A DNA stretch of 64,000 nucleotides from Amorphophallus konjac (GCA_022559845.1 CM040118.1:238375224-238439223); one strand, 5' to 3'; positions 12,271 through 25,018 are shown, counted from the stretch's first letter. Numbers and translations: made by a program. The notes: generated by a model not told the origin, from the letters alone.

Positions 12271-12409
12271 GATATTGAAGTCCTAACAAGAGTAGGGTTT
12301 GATTGAGGGTAGTATATCCCTAATAGAGTCCTTACTCTAATAGACACTTACTAGATTAGGTTGATCTTCCCTGGATAAGCTCTGGGTTCGAACGGTTCAC
12401 GAACTGAAT

Positions 12410-12655
12410 TAACGCCTTAGGTCAGGGCGTGTGTTCTTTAATTGACGCCTTACTTTAGGGCGTTTCTTAAAAAAAATGCCTTGTAAAAGGGCGTTTCGTG
12501 TTTTAAAACACGCCCAAGATAGGGGCGTTTATTTTACTTACCCATTTGGTCGCATGAGAACTGACGACCGCATGTGTGGGCGTCCTTTCTTTAATCACGG
12601 CATGGATAGAGGCGTTTCTTTATAAATTAACGCCTTAATAAGAGGCGTTATTTTT
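12410..12655. repeat. AACGCC...GGCGTT dyad cluster I, Tekay copy 1 3' LTR
   Basis: Seven dyads with ACGCC/GGCGT arms upstream of the TATA box, 110-350 bases from the LTR start. The twin cluster is 20145-20392. Confidence 0.75.
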
Positions 12656-12763
12656 AATTTGTTTTATTTCGTCCAATTAACCCTATTCCTTTTATATATA
12701 TATTACTTCTGTAATATATATGTTTTAATTCATTTCAATTATTCATTTATTAGGGTTGCTACA

Positions 12764-12780
12764 CCCTCCCCCACTTAAAA
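12764..12780 (-). promoter_or_regulatory. Polypurine tract of Tekay copy 1
   Basis: On the minus strand AAGTGGGGGAGGG directly precedes the 3' LTR. It is the usual plus-strand DNA primer. The identical tract in copy 2 ends at 29445. Confidence 0.85.
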
Positions 12781-12846
12781 AGAATTTGGTCCCCAAATTC
12801 AATATATATATATAATTATACGTGGAGAGTGTAGGACATATACCTC

Positions 12847-15800
12847 TTAGAATAACTCGGGAAATCGTTTCTTCATAGATTCCTCGGTCTCCCATGTCGC
12901 TTCGTGTTCAGGATTCTTATTCCATTGCACCTTAAGCATGGGAATAACCTTATTCCTTAGAGCTCGTATTTCTCGATCTAATATCTTTAAAGGCCTCTGT
13001 TCATATGTGAGATCTTTCTGGATCACCAGATCTCCATGCTCAATAATATGTGACGGATCGTGCACATACTTCTTCAACATAGATATGTGAAATACATTGT
13101 GTACCTCAGACAACTGAGGAGGCAACGCGATGCGATAAGCAACCTCGCCAACTCTTTCGAGTACCTCAAATGGTTCGATGAATCTTGGTGTAAGCTTACC
13201 CTTAACACCAAATCTTCGTATGCCACGTCCAGGCGATATCTTGAGAAATACATGATCTCCGATTTGGAATTCAAGATCTCTCCTTCTTGTATCAGCATAA
13301 GCTTTTTGTCTCGTCTGAGCAACTTGCAATCTTTCTCTGATTACTTGTATCTTCTCAGTTGTATCCCTTACCATGTCTGGACCTAATAGTTGTTTCTCTC
13401 CAACTTCGTTCCAGCATAAAGGCGATCGACAACTCCTTCCGTATAAGGCTTCGAAAGGTGCCATATGGATACTAGCTTGGTAGCTGTTATTATATGCAAA
13501 TTCAACTAAAGGTAAGTGGTCATGCCAGCTTCCTCCAAAGTCAATAATGCATTCTCTCAGCATATCTTCCACAACTTGATTAGCTCTCTCGGTCTGACCA
13601 TCCGTTTGTGGGTGGAAAGCTGTACTAAAGTTAAGCCTTGTTCCCAACGAATGTTGTAATCCCTTCCAAAAATGAGAAGTAAAACGGGGATCTCTATCAG
13701 ACACGATTGAGACAGGAATTCCATGTATCCTGACTATTTCTTTGATGTATAGTGCAGCTAGCACATCAATTGACCATCGGCTTTTGATTGGCAAGAAATG
13801 TGCCGATTTAGTTAATCGGTCAATGATAACCCAGATTCCATCATGTCCTCCTTTAGATTTAGACAAACCCATGATGAAGTCCATACCAATATCCTCCCAT
13901 TTCCACTTAGGAATATCTAGAGGATGTAGTTTTCCCGCATGCTTTTGGTGTTCCGCCTTGACCTGTTGGCATGTGAGACAGCGTGATACATAGTCTGCTA
14001 TTTCTCTTTTCATATTGGGCCACCAAAAGTTCCTCTTTACATCTTGGTACATTTTAGTTGATCCAGGATGAATGGTGTATCTTGATCTGTGAGCTTCATC
14101 TAAGATCTTCTTCTTTAATTCCGGACAATCAGGTATACAAGTTCTATCTTTGAATAATAATCTTCCCTCGGAAGTTAGTTGAAAATCAGATTGTCCTTCT
14201 AATCTTCCTTTGATTTCCACTAATATAGGATCATCATCCTGAAGCGCTTGTATCTCAGATAATAAGTCTGACTGTATGCTTACATGAGATAGTGTGACAA
14301 ATTTGGATTCCGTGTCCAAGCTTATATTGAGCTCGGAGAATTGTTCAAGTAACCTCCATTCTTGCATCATACAATTTGCTATCATTGCTCTCAGTTTTCG
14401 ACTAAGGGCATCAGCAACATAATTACCCTTTCCGGGATGGTATTGGATATTGAAGTCGAAGTCCTTGAGATATTCTAGCCAGCGTCTTTGTCTCATGTTT
14501 AGCTCCTTTTGTGAAAATAGATATTTGAGACTTTTGTGATCGGAGTATACAGTAAACTGTGCTCCATATAAGTAGTGTCTCCATATCTTTAGGGCAAATA
14601 CTACCGCGGCCAGTTCTAAGTCATGGACGGGGTAATTCTCCTCATGCTTCTTCAGCTGACGTGAAGAGTATGCTATGACCTTTCCTTGTTGCATTAGGAC
14701 ACATCCGAGGCCAATGCCAGAAGCATCAGTGTAGACCTTGAATTTCTCTCCTTCTATCGGTAGAGCTAAGACCGGAGCTGTGGTGAGATGATTTTTGAGA
14801 GTTTGAAAACTTCTTTCACATTCCTCACTCCATTCGTATCGGATCTCCTTGCGAGTTAACCTTGTAAGGGGCACGGCGATCTTAGAGAAATCTTTGATGA
14901 ATCGCCGATAATAGCCTGCAAGACCTAAGAAGCTTCTGATCTCGCTTGCATTAGTGGGTCTTTCCCAGTTTCTTACAGCTTCAACCTTTGACGGATCTAC
15001 AGATAAACCGTCCTTGGATATGACATGTCCGAGAAAAGCCACTTCTTCAAGCCAGAACTCGCATTTGCTGAGTTTAGCATATAATTGATTTGTCCTCAAG
15101 ACTTGCAATGCAATCCTCAAATGCTCCTCATGTTCTTCCTTAGTCTTAGAATATATCAATATATCGTCAATGAAGACTACTATGAATTGATCCAAGTAAG
15201 GCCTGAATATGTTATTCATTAACTGCATAAAGGCAGCAGGGGCATTTGTTAGTCCAAAAGGCATAACAACAAATTCGTAATGGCCATACCTGCTTCTGAA
15301 TGCGGTCTTGTGAATGTCATCATCCTTGATTCTTAATTGATGATATCCCGACCTGAGATCAACCTTGGAGAAATATTTGGATCCTGAAATCTGATCAAAT
15401 AACTCATCGATTCTCGGTAGTGGATACTTGTTCTTGATAGTAAGATGATTCAACTGTCGATAGTCGATACACAATCTCATGGATCCATCCTTCTTCTTTA
15501 CAAATAAGACTGGTGCTCCCCACGGGGAAGTACTTGGTCTAATAAACCCTTTTCGGATTAGTTCCATCAACTGCTCCTTCAACTCCTTGAGTTCAGCAGG
15601 GGACATTCTATATGGTGCCTTTGAAACAGGACCAGCACCAGGGACTAAGTCAATGGTGAAGGCCACTTCTCTTTGAGGGGGTAATCCCGGCAATTCATCC
15701 GGAAATACGTCTGGAAATTCTCGCACTACCTGAATGTCCTCTATCTTGGTTTCTTTAGCTTCTTTAACAGTGACAAAAGCAAGGAAGGATACACATCCTT

Positions 15801-16308
15801 TCCTGACGAGCTTGCTTACTCGAAGAGCCGAAATAAGAGGGGATTTGCTTCGACTCTTAGGACTAGTATAAGTTAGTTCCGGAAATTCCTTGAAAACAAT
15901 CTTGCTATCACGGCAATCAACCGTTGCCTGGTATTTGGATAACCGATCTGCTCCTAGTATAACATCATACTCTTTTAGATCTAAGCAGATAAGATCAATA
16001 GGAAAATTCTTTCCTCGAACCAATACCTCACAGTTTGGGTAATGATGTGTGATATCCGTCTCGTTTCCGAGAGGAGTAGACAATATTAACTTCATCCATT
16101 CTGGTTCTAGAGGTAATGGGTCAACAAACTTCTTGGAAATAATGGAATGCGATGCACCCGTATCAAATAAAACATGTGCATATTTGGAACAAATTTTTAA
16201 TGTACCTTCCACCAATCCGCCTTCTTCTTCTGGTTCGGTCTCTTGGATTGCATGAAGACGAGCATTCTTTGTCACTGGACGTTTACCCTCACCGGCTTGG
16301 TCATTCAT
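12847..16308 (-). CDS. pol: Tekay copy 1 pol: protease, RT, RNase H, integrase, chromodomain
   Basis: Open frame of 1,153 codons, the uninterrupted remainder of the gag-pol frame; 16308 is only its first Met after the second nonsense codon. Residues counted from that Met: protease DTGA 49-52; reverse transcriptase about 225-440 with the catalytic FIDD at 379-382; RNase H with D528, E565, D590 and D633; integrase zinc site H740, H747, C777, C780; integrase core D810, D871, E907 with 35 residues between the last two; a GPY/F-like module about 1039-1062; and a C-terminal chromodomain about 1108-1153 of the Tekay/Del group II type. Two changes against copy 2 stand out: EPF for GPF near 1045 and R122 for W. 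It would make the enzymes that copy element RNA and insert the DNA, if expressed as a fusion past the gag stops. Confidence 0.95.
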   Translation of the reverse strand: MNDQAGEGKRPVTKNARLHAIQETEPEEEGGLVEGTLKICSKYAHVLFDTGASHSIISKKFVDPLPLEPEWMKLILSTPLGNETDITHHYPNCEVLVRGKNFPIDLICLDLKEYDVILGADRLSKYQATVDCRDSKIVFKEFPELTYTSPKSRSKSPLISALRVSKLVRKGCVSFLAFVTVKEAKETKIEDIQVVREFPDVFPDELPGLPPQREVAFTIDLVPGAGPVSKAPYRMSPAELKELKEQLMELIRKGFIRPSTSPWGAPVLFVKKKDGSMRLCIDYRQLNHLTIKNKYPLPRIDELFDQISGSKYFSKVDLRSGYHQLRIKDDDIHKTAFRSRYGHYEFVVMPFGLTNAPAAFMQLMNNIFRPYLDQFIVVFIDDILIYSKTKEEHEEHLRIALQVLRTNQLYAKLSKCEFWLEEVAFLGHVISKDGLSVDPSKVEAVRNWERPTNASEIRSFLGLAGYYRRFIKDFSKIAVPLTRLTRKEIRYEWSEECERSFQTLKNHLTTAPVLALPIEGEKFKVYTDASGIGLGCVLMQQGKVIAYSSRQLKKHEENYPVHDLELAAVVFALKIWRHYLYGAQFTVYSDHKSLKYLFSQKELNMRQRRWLEYLKDFDFNIQYHPGKGNYVADALSRKLRAMIANCMMQEWRLLEQFSELNISLDTESKFVTLSHVSIQSDLLSEIQALQDDDPILVEIKGRLEGQSDFQLTSEGRLLFKDRTCIPDCPELKKKILDEAHRSRYTIHPGSTKMYQDVKRNFWWPNMKREIADYVSRCLTCQQVKAEHQKHAGKLHPLDIPKWKWEDIGMDFIMGLSKSKGGHDGIWVIIDRLTKSAHFLPIKSRWSIDVLAALYIKEIVRIHGIPVSIVSDRDPRFTSHFWKGLQHSLGTRLNFSTAFHPQTDGQTERANQVVEDMLRECIIDFGGSWHDHLPLVEFAYNNSYQASIHMAPFEALYGRSCRSPLCWNEVGEKQLLGPDMVRDTTEKIQVIRERLQVAQTRQKAYADTRRRDLEFQIGDHVFLKISPGRGIRRFGVKGKLTPRFIEPFEVLERVGEVAYRIALPPQLSEVHNVFHISMLKKYVHDPSHIIEHGDLVIQKDLTYEQRPLKILDREIRALRNKVIPMLKVQWNKNPEHEATWETEESMKKRFPELF

Positions 16309-17199
16309 TAATGGACAATCGGGAATCCGATGTTCACGACTCCCACAACGGAGACATGCTCCTAATTTCCTCCAGCATTATTCTGTTTTGTGACCAGCCT
16401 TGTCGCAATGCTTGCATACTACGTTTGAAGGTGTAGTGGTGATAGAGAAAGGCTTGGATTTCTTGAACTTCTGATCTTGAGAGGAAGAACCTCCATTATT
16501 GGGCCTCTTCTTAAAGTTGGGTTTAAAAGAACCCGAACTTGTGACTTGCTCCTTTTTGTCTTTCCCACGGATCCTATCAGATAGTTCCGTGGCATCTTCA
16601 AGCAACTGAGCTCGGCGCACTATTTCAGCATAAACTTGAATATCCATAGGCGCCAGTTGAGTAATGTAGTGGGGCCTAAGCCCATTAAGAAATCTACGGG
16701 CTTTCATCTTTTTCGTGCTAATTAAATGCTTAGCATATCTAGACAGTCTAGAAAACTGTGCTTCATAATCAGCCACCGATAAAGATCTTTACTTTAATGC
16801 GGCAAATTCGGCGGCCTTCTTTTCCTGGACCCTATCAGAGAAATATTTGGCGTTGAAATATTCAACGAATTCACCCCATGTAACTTGAGTTGGGTCAATA
16901 GTAGCTTCAATCGACTCCCACCAGCATCTAGCATCCTTTTCTAACTGGAAAGTAGCTAATAAGACTTTGTCCTGATCCGTGCATTGCATAACACGGAATA
17001 TACGTTCAATCTCCCGAACCCAATGCTCGGCATCGTCTGGATCGGTCGATCCCATTAACTTCGGGGGATTCATATTCTTGAATGCTTGGTGTAAGCTTCC
17101 AGCTCGTGGAGCACCACCTTGTGATACTTGTTGTAGCACTTGGGTCATCCCTTGAAGGGTACGATGCATGTTGCGCCATTGAGCACGTTCGGCAGCCAT
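16309..17199 (-). pseudogene. gag: Tekay copy 1 gag with two nonsense codons
   Basis: Same frame as pol, starting at the ATG at 17199, which copy 2 also uses at 25019. It contains the Retrotrans_gag domain of Ty3/gypsy elements (aromatic segment around WWES, then the FNAKYF segment). Codon 137 is TAA at 16789-16791 where copy 2 has CAA. Codon 274 is TAA at 16378-16380 where copy 2 has GAA; it falls inside the first CCHC knuckle, just before its last Cys. There are no length changes. Each nonsense change is a single base and both would truncate gag, so particles would have to be supplied by another copy. Confidence 0.9.
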
Positions 17200-17355
17200 T
17201 ATCCTACAATTACAATAGCTATGTTAGTATTATATCATTATGATCTTATAAAGGACTCATTGATCATTTAACCCTTGGTTCTACCCACTCTCACTTGGTT
17301 AAAGGTTTTGAAACCTATCCTTGGACTTGGGTTTCCTAGGAATTGAATACCTTAG

Positions 17356-17367
17356 GCTCTGATACCA
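17356..17367 (-). promoter_or_regulatory. Primer binding site, tRNA-iMet, Tekay copy 1
   Basis: On the minus strand TGGTATCAGAGC, the perfect complement expected for the initiator Met tRNA, seven bases inside the 5' LTR. Confidence 0.9.
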
Positions 17368-17374
17368 CAAAGAC

Positions 17375-20300
17375 TGTCACGCCCCAAGCGCGGAAGATAC
17401 CCGGAGATGCGCGACGTGTCTATATCAATCATGTCAATCAGAGTGGTCGTGTATTCGACACAAAGACAGAGATGTGCAAAATAGCAAGATAACCCAATCC
17501 TTTATTTCATAATGGATAGACTATTACAAATCCAATACTCTGTTTAATAAAAAGAAAAGTACATAGTTGACTCGAGAAAACTATAGAAACAACTAGACGA
17601 CACTTGTAGAAGCTCTATCACTTTCACTCTTGACTATTCCCATCCGATTGACTTCCATCGTCGTCGGACTTACCTGAAAAGTACAAGGGACAAACGGAAT
17701 GAGCGAACGCTCAGTAGGAAATTATATCTCAAGTACTAGCAAGGGGTTTAAGTAATTAAATTTTCATGAATGCAATAAAGCTATGCATGCTCGCATAAAA
17801 CGACAGGATAGATAGAATGTAGTATCAAGGAAATAAGATGAACTTATCATGAACTTTCAACAAGATAACAAGTTTATTCGAGATATTCAAGCAAGTACAT
17901 TTAACAAGTCATGTCAAGAACTTTGGCTATCATGTATCAAGCAAGTAAATTACCCTTTTTCGGGCCACGCATTTCATTTCATGTCAAGTACGAGTCAAGT
18001 ACAAGATGTGTGTGGAATGTCTAATCAAGCAAGTCAAGTACTCGGTATAATGCCAGATACCTTATCATTTTAACTCCCATGGGCACAAGTACTTTCGGGT
18101 GCTCCTCCCAGGACCAGATCGGGCCCTATATGCGCAGGCATTTATCATGTGTTTTGACATCCACTCTTGTTTATAGCCAACATAGAATTTCAATAATCAA
18201 GCTTGTAGACACGTATGACAACTTTGATAGAATAGAGTCCAAAATATGACAAAGGACATAGAATGGCGATAATAACGGTATAATCACGATATCGATAAAA
18301 CTAGGTAGAATATGGTTCCCTTAACTTAGGTACCATGACAAATCAATATGGACATTCTTTATATAGAATTGAGGTCCACATGAACATTAGATCAAGCAAG
18401 ATACCCTCATTCTTATCATAGAATTGGGGTTTACAAGAATGACACGATATGGCATGATATCATCATCCCATCAAGAATTTCTTATGATATACTCTTTGTA
18501 TAATCATAAGGGCCGGTATACCATGTTTCTTTAGATTGACATGGCAAAAACTGTGTAATGAGTTTTTAGGGTACAACCAGCTCAGTCGGCCTTGAGGGAA
18601 TCCAAGGCTATGAGGAGTCTTACGGAGGTCTCTATGACTAACTCGCTAGTCCAAAGGAACGGAATGTCCAATGGAGAGCTTGTATGTCAATGAGAATTGA
18701 GTGTGATCGATGAAACAACGTGAAAACATGGGACTATACTTACGGAGTGGAGAATAGTGCCGATATATATATATATGTATAATATGAAACCATCGACAAT
18801 AGAACCAGGATAAAATCAGTTTACAGTAAAATAACGACTTAAGTAAAGTCGTGTATTGAATAATTAACGCCTAACAGAAGGGCGTTTACATATATTGCCA
18901 ATTTGCAGAATTTCCATTATTTCATTAATTTATCAAAAACACGCCTTTCCTGGGGGCGTTTCTTCAAAGTTGACGACTGCAGAGGCAGGCGTCTCATATT
19001 CGACAGGATATAATTATTCTCAGAAATTTATCAAAAACGCGCCCTTGGAAGGGGCGTTACTTTCTAATTCCATTTTACAGAACATGTGAATTTCAGGATT
19101 TTAACAGATACACGCCCTAGGAAGGGGCGTTACTTTTCCGATTCACGCCTTGTTCTAGGGCGTTAGAATATGGAAAACGACTTTGTCCAAGTCGTGAATT
19201 TCAAGGAATTTATGATATTTTAATAAATAATATTTCGAGAGACAGGAGACATGTCATGGCAGTAAAATTTAACAGGAATTCACAGAGTCATGCAAGATAT
19301 TAAAAATCATTATTTCATATGTATTGTAATTTTTTTTTAAACAGGATCAATTATTAATCACATGCGATTCTTATGAAATTAACGCCTGCGTAGAGGGCGT
19401 CAAATATTAAATTGACGACCACTAGCATGGTCGTTCCTTTTAAATTAGCGCCCTAATCAAGGGCGTTTCTTTCAAAATTTTTGCAGAAAACGTAATAAAA
19501 TCTTATAAACAGTATGCATGCCATGCTCATATACGTATGTATAGATATCTTGCATTAATTCTTATTTGGGCTACAATAACTTGAGAAAATCCTACCTTTT
19601 GATTCGAAGACAACCGTGAGGGGTTTTGACTAGAAGAAGATGATGCTTTGCTACGCTCCTGAAGACAACGGCTACTGGATGATGGAAGAAGATGTTGGCT
19701 TCGATTGTAGAAGAAGAACTCTGAAGGTTATAGATGAGTCCCGATTGCAAAAACCTATAGCGGGCACGTCAAAGGAATCAACATCTTTGTACTTAGTCGT
19801 TGGAGGCGAAGGAAGAATACTTACTGTTGTTCTTCACGACGTCCAAGCCTCTTAAACTGTAGAAGAGAAGAAGAAGAATAATCAATATTCTTCATGCATC
19901 ATGGAAGAAGATTATCAGAAAAAAAAAAACTCACTGTTCGTCAACTTACCGTAGCAGGCGAATGATCAAATAGGTTTAGGGTTGGATCGAACAGGCTTAT
20001 TTATAGGATATTGAAGTCCTAACAAGAGTAGGGTTTGATTGAGGGTAGTATATCCCTAATAGAGTCCTTACTCTAATAGACAATTACTAGATTAGGTTGA
20101 TCTTCCCTGGATAAGCTCTGGGTTCGAACGGTTCACGAACTGAATTAACGCCTTAGGTCAGGGCGTGTGTTCTTTAATTGACGCCTTACTTTAGGGCGTT
20201 TCTTAAAAAAAATGCCTTGTAAAAGGGCGTTTCGTGTTTTAAAACACGCCCAAGATAGGGGCGTTTATTTTACTTACCCATTTGGTCGCATGAGAACTGA

Positions 20301-20499
20301 CGACCGCATGTGTGGGCGTCCTTTCTTTAATCACGCCATGGATAGAGGCGTTTCTTTATAAATTAACGCCTTAATAAGAGGCCTTATTTTTAATTTGTTT
20401 TATTTCGTCCAATTAACCCTATTCCTTTTATATATATATTACTTCTGTAATATATATGTTTTAATTCATTTCAATTATTCATTTATTAGGGTTGCTACA
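17375..20499 (-). repeat. Tekay copy 1, 5' LTR
   Basis: 3,125 bp and nearly identical to 9641-12763. Dyad clusters are at 18831-19471 and 20145-20392, and the TATA box is at 19998-20006. It is followed by the target duplication AATCT at 20500-20504. Confidence 0.95.
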
Positions 20500-20504
20500 A
20501 ATCT

Positions 20505-20897
20505 TCTTTCTCCCATGGGCGGGTGTTGCATCCACCTATTTCCAAGGTATTTATGAAGTTTTGGCTAGTTTAATACGTTGGTGGCGATTACATCTTTCTA
20601 GTTTGGGCATTAGTCTTCTTTCTCTTCTCATATTTCTTCTTTATTTGCTCTTGCTTGCTTGTCCCACACCTACGTTGTGTGTTTTATTTTACTCCTTTGC
20701 TCTATGCCCAGCGTGTGTTTTTCTTTTCTTTTGCTTAGTTCTTAAAGGGATGGCATGCCCATGCTTAGAATCCATGCTGATTGCCTAGGTTCATGTTACA
20801 CATGTTCATAGGTTGATTGCATATTGCGCATCGTTCATTTTCATACTTCTATGGTTGATGTTCACATTCATTTGAAAGGAACCAATACAAATCAACA
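20505..20897 (+). repeat. Tat-like 5' LTR, second part
   Basis: Continues LTR A after the Tekay insertion. It matches 48420-48676 plus 61945-62082 of LTR B. It ends ...ATCAACA, the inverse of the LTR start TGTTGA. Confidence 0.85.
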
Positions 20898-21828
20898 GAA
20901 TTTTTTTTGGTGATAACGGTGGGACATCTAGTGTCAATCATGCTTTGAACCTCTGTTAAACATGATGTTCATGTTTTACCTCAGTTGCCCGTGTTTTCCC
21001 CAGATTTTCCCTTTATTTCCTGCAGTTTCTGGTTCTCTAGGTATTCTGGCGCTCGGACCTTCAGCCGTTACAAACTTAAGAGCGGCCTATTCTTAGACCA
21101 TATCATCTCTCTAGCGCTCTCCTATTAGATCGCTACTCCAGTAACAGGTACGCATCCCGAGGTGTAGTTTATTTCAGCAGTTTCTGCTATGATTTTCATA
21201 CATGGGTGTTGTCTGGTCTCCTCCTTGGTTGTTAGGCATATTCATATCATTGTGTGCATATTTGATTGTTAGATTTTAGGCTAGAATTTGCATGCACTCT
21301 GGTGCCAATAGGTTCATTCATATATTCATACTTTAGATTGCATTCTCCTACCTTGGTGTGTGAACCTCTCGTCTCCATATTCCTTGGGGCCGACTAGGAG
21401 ATCACATCAGGGACCTCCATAAGTCCCCGCGAACCGGGGATTCCCAAACGGACGTCAGGCCGGTTGTACCTTTCCACCCCTTAGGTTTGCATTTTGTATA
21501 CGTGTGAGGAAATTAACCTTAGTCAACCTAAAGTTTGGGCCTCATTCCCACATGATTCCTATCTTGAGGGAATTATTCTTAATTCAAATCATTAAAGGGT
21601 TTATTAAAACTTCTAAAATATTTCCCGCCATATCAACTTGTTTGACTTGGGTGAAAACTCTTACATTGCATTGATTGTGTTGTTTGGACTTGTCCAAGCC
21701 TATTAGTGGTTTTTGTGTTGCATTCTTTCATCATCCACATATTTTGTTATTGTTAGGCCCATTTAGCCTAGCCCATTTTGTCTAGTCTATTGTCCAGTCC
21801 TGTTGTCCATTGATCTTTGCATTAGTGG
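20898..21828 (+). other. Leader of the Tat-like element
   Basis: Begins right after LTR A with a T-rich stretch and TGGTGATAACGGTGGGA, the likely primer site, which I cannot assign to a tRNA. It holds further dyads at 21046-21135 and a block at 21412-21470 resembling the Tekay LTR at 23547-23607. No reading frame is convincing. It is interrupted at 21829 by Tekay copy 2 and the gag region starts beyond that at 32443. Confidence 0.65.
21412..21470 (+). other. Leader block shared with Tekay LTRs
   Basis: Begins GACCTCCATAAGTC and ends CGGTTGTACC. It aligns end to end with GACCTCCGTAAGTC...TGGTTGTACC at 23547-23607, with similarity continuing upstream through GACTAG. It lies in the untranslated leader of both elements, downstream of dyad clusters. 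Function unknown; an RNA structure is possible. Confidence 0.6.
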
Positions 21829-21940
21829 TGTAGCAACCCTGATAAAAATAAGATTTTTAAATAAATCAAATTAAAATAAAAGATAAGTAAATAGATGACA
21901 AAGAGCCTAAATGAGTAAATCATTAATCAAGAGGAAAATA

Positions 21941-22157
21941 ACGCCTTTTATCAAGGCGCTAATTCAAAAGGAAACGCCTCTGTCTAAGGCGTTAATTCTA
22001 AAAAGGATGCCAACACCAAAGGGCGTCAATTCCCAAACGGCCGAAAATAAATAAAGGGCAAGTATAAGTGACACCCTCTACATGGGCGCGTTTTACATAA
22101 GAAATGACGCTTGACAAGGCGTCAATTTAAATTAACGCCCTCACTTAGGACGTTAAT
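21941..22157. repeat. Dyad cluster I, Tekay copy 2 5' LTR
   Basis: Six AACGCC...GGCGTT-type dyads upstream of TATA, for example 21941-21960 and 21974-21992, about 33 bp apart. The twin cluster is 29558-29775. Confidence 0.75.
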
Positions 22158-22849
22158 TCAGTTCGAGTTACGTTCGAACCAGGAGTCTATCCAGAGCAAG
22201 TTCTGGATAACTACATCGAAGATGGAAAATAGTAAGGACTTTATCATGGAAGTATTACTTCCAATATAACTCTAACCCTGTTAGGATTCTAAAAACCCTA
22301 TAAATATCCTCCTAAATCAACCCTTGATCGCTATTTGGCGATCTGCTGCTGCTGTCATCGACGTGAAGAACAGGTAATGTTCTTCCTCTTTATTTTTGGT
22401 TGTGTGTGTTGAAAGAACGTTGATGTTCTTTTCCTTCCTCATCTTCCTATACATGTTGTCTGTGTTGTGAAGACGATCATCCTCTTGACTGAAGAACGAG
22501 TGTTCCTCGTCCATATTCTCCCTGCAGGAGGGACGTGAAGACTGTTGTCTTCCTCTCCTTCCTCGTTGCTGAATAGAAGGCAAATCTTCTGTATCGGTGG
22601 GGAACCTACTTTCAGCTGCATCAGACCAAGGACTTCTGTCTCTTTCATCTCCTGCAAGTTATCTCTGTTCGAGAACAGAGCATCGTTTTCTTCTCCAAAC
22701 CGTCATCCGTTCATCAGTTAAATCTTCATAAGGTAGGTTTTCTCAAGATCGTAGCCCAAACTAGCTTAAGATCTTAATAATATCATCGGTCGTGCATGCA
22801 TATAGTTTTATTGTGGTTTCAGATGTTTTCTATGTAATTTCAAAAAGAA

Positions 22850-23325
22850 ACGCCCTTGGCAAGGGCGCTAATTTAAAGAAGCGACCCACACTAGGGCGCT
22901 AATTGTTGTTTTGACGGCCTACCTAGGAGTTGTGAATTTCATATAAATTGATATTTACCCATGTTTAAAATTCTATATCTATGAAATCTAATGCATGTTC
23001 ATCCTGATTGAATCCTGCTATTTTTCTGGTCCTGACTATATAAATTGTTCCTGAAATTTTATTATGTGAAATTTGGAAAAATTGTTGAATTAACGACCTG
23101 CACAAGGTCGTCTCTTATTGAACTGATGCCCCAGACATGGGCGCTAATTGAAAAGTAACGCCCCTGTCTAGGGCGTGTTTTTGTTAAAATTCCAGAATAT
23201 TGATTTTCTGTAGAATGGAAATATTGAAGGGACGACTAATGTGTAAGTCGTCAAATTGTGAATAAACGCCCCGGAGTAAGGCGTTAATTGGATAATTAAT
23301 GACTTAGCTTAAGTCGCTATTTTCT
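22850..23325. repeat. Dyad cluster II, Tekay copy 2 5' LTR
   Basis: Nine dyads with ACGCC/GGGCGT or ACGAC/GTCGT arms downstream of TATA. The twin cluster is 30467-30945. Confidence 0.75.
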
Positions 23326-23380
23326 GTATTACTGTTTTACACTGGTTATTGTCAACCGAAGATTTCTATCAACCGAAGGG

Positions 23381-23381
<1 letters not shown>

Positions 23382-23412
<31 letters not shown>
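23382..23412. repeat. (TA)n microsatellite
   Basis: About 15 TA units in the 5' LTR. The matching tract in the 3' LTR at 31012-31060 has about 24 units. Copy 1 has only a short one near 11030. Confidence 0.9.
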
Positions 23413-23414
<2 letters not shown>

Positions 23415-24853
23415 GCACTATATTTCCACTCCGTGAATATAGTCCCATGTTTCATGATGTTTTTATCGCACTACCCTCAATTCTCATTGACATACAAGCT
23501 CTCCATTGGACATTCCGTTCCTTTGGACTAGCGAGTTAGTCATAGAGACCTCCGTAAGTCTCCTCGCAGCCTTGGATTCCCTCAAGGCCGACTGAGCTGG
23601 TTGTACCATAAAAACCCATTACACTATTTTGCCATGTCACTCTATAGAAACATGGTATACCGGCCCTCATGTTATGCAAAGTGTGTATCATGAGAATTCT
23701 CTTAAAGGGATGAGGTTATCATGCCATTTGATGCTGTTCTTGTAAACCCCAATTCTATATTCAACATGATGTTCTTTTGGACCTCAATTCTATATTAAGA
23801 ATGGGGACATCTTGCCATTGATGTGCTATTCATGTGGACCTCAATTCTATATAAAGAATGTCAATACTTGTTTGTCATGGTACCCAAGTTAGGGAACCAA
23901 TTCCACCTAGTTTTATCGATAATCATGATTGTACCGTTATTATCGTCATTCTATGTCAAGTGTCATATTTTGGACTCTATTCTATCAAAGTTTATCCTAC
24001 ATGTCTACAAGCTTAATTCTTGAAATTCCATATTGGCTATACACAAAAGTGGATGTTAAAATACATGATTAATGCCTGCGCATATAAGCCCCGATCTGGT
24101 CCTGGGAGGAGCACCCGAAAGTACTTGTGCCCATGGGAGTTGATTGATCACGGTATTGGCATTATACCGAAGTGCATGACTAGCTTGATTAAACATTCCA
24201 CAAATCTTGTACTTGTACTTGACTTGATATTACATGACTTGCGTGACCCGATAAAGGGTAATTTCATACTTGCGTGCTTGAACATGATAGCCAAATTCCA
24301 ACATGACATGATGAATACACTTGCTTGAATATCTTGATATCTTTTGATATAAGTTCTTGAAAGTTCATGACTAGTTCTCGTCGCTATCTTATTGTTATAC
24401 ACTCTCTCTATCTTGTCGTTTTATGCGAGCATGCATAGCTATAGTGAATTCATGAAAGATGTAATTACTTAAACCCATTGCTAGTTCTTGAGATATAATT
24501 TCCTACTGAGCGTTCGCTCACTTAGTGTTTCCCTACTTTTCAGGTAAGTCCGACGATGAGGGAACTCAAACGGATGGGGAAAATCAAGAGTGAAAGAGAT
24601 AGAGCTTCCTCCGTGTTATCTAGTCTTTTTCATATTTTCTTGAGTCAACCTTGTATTTTTCCTTTATTTTAGTTAGTACTTCAAAGGTTTGTAATAGACA
24701 TATTCTTATGAAGGAATAAAGGATTGGGTTATCTTTACTTTTGCGCATCTCTGATTTTGGTGTCGAATACACTAATACTCTGATTGACATGATTGATATA
24801 AACTCGTCACGCGTCTCCGGGTATCTTCCGCTCTCGGGGCGTGACAGTTTTGG

Positions 24854-24865
24854 TGGTATCAGAGC
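24854..24865 (+). promoter_or_regulatory. Primer binding site, tRNA-iMet, Tekay copy 2
   Basis: TGGTATCAGAGC, eight bases after the 5' LTR end, identical to copy 1. Confidence 0.9.
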
Positions 24866-25018
24866 CTAGGGTATTCAATTCTTAGGAAAACCCAAGTCCA
24901 AGGATAGGTTTAACCTTTAACCGGTGAGATTGGGTAGAACCAAGAGTTAAAGTTAACATAAAAATGCTAGCTTCTAAATGAAATCACGTATTAATATAGT
25001 TATTGTAATTGTAGGACG

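Larger units (their letters stand above)
9641..12763 (-). repeat. Tekay copy 1, 3' LTR
   Basis: 3,123 bp, next to the polypurine tract. On the element strand it starts TGTAGCAACCCTAA and ends GGGGCGTGACA. It contains a TATA box at 12262-12270 and dyad clusters at 12410-12655 (upstream of TATA) and 11097-11737 (downstream). Small open frames inside it, such as 11904-12119, are repeated in the other LTR but have no recognisable product. Confidence 0.95.
9641..20499 (-). mobile_element. Complete Tekay/Del chromovirus, copy 1
   Basis: 10,859 bp on the minus strand. The plus-strand ends are TGTCACGCCCC and GTTGCTACA. AATCT is duplicated at 9636-9640 and 20500-20504. LTRs are 3,123 and 3,125 bp and nearly identical: I count about 13 substitutions by eye, about 0.4 percent, so it is a recent insertion. 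It has an iMet primer site, a gag-pol frame with two nonsense codons, an otherwise open pol and a polypurine tract. It sits in the 5' LTR of the Tat-like element and belongs to the same family as copy 2 at 21829-32437, in the opposite orientation. Confidence 0.95.
21829..24846 (+). repeat. Tekay copy 2, 5' LTR
   Basis: Starts TGTAGCAACCCTG and ends GGGGCGTGACA. TATA CTATAAATA at 22298-22306. Dyad cluster I at 21941-22157, dyad cluster II at 22850-23325, TA repeat at 23382-23412 and the shared leader block at 23547-23607. Confidence 0.95.
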
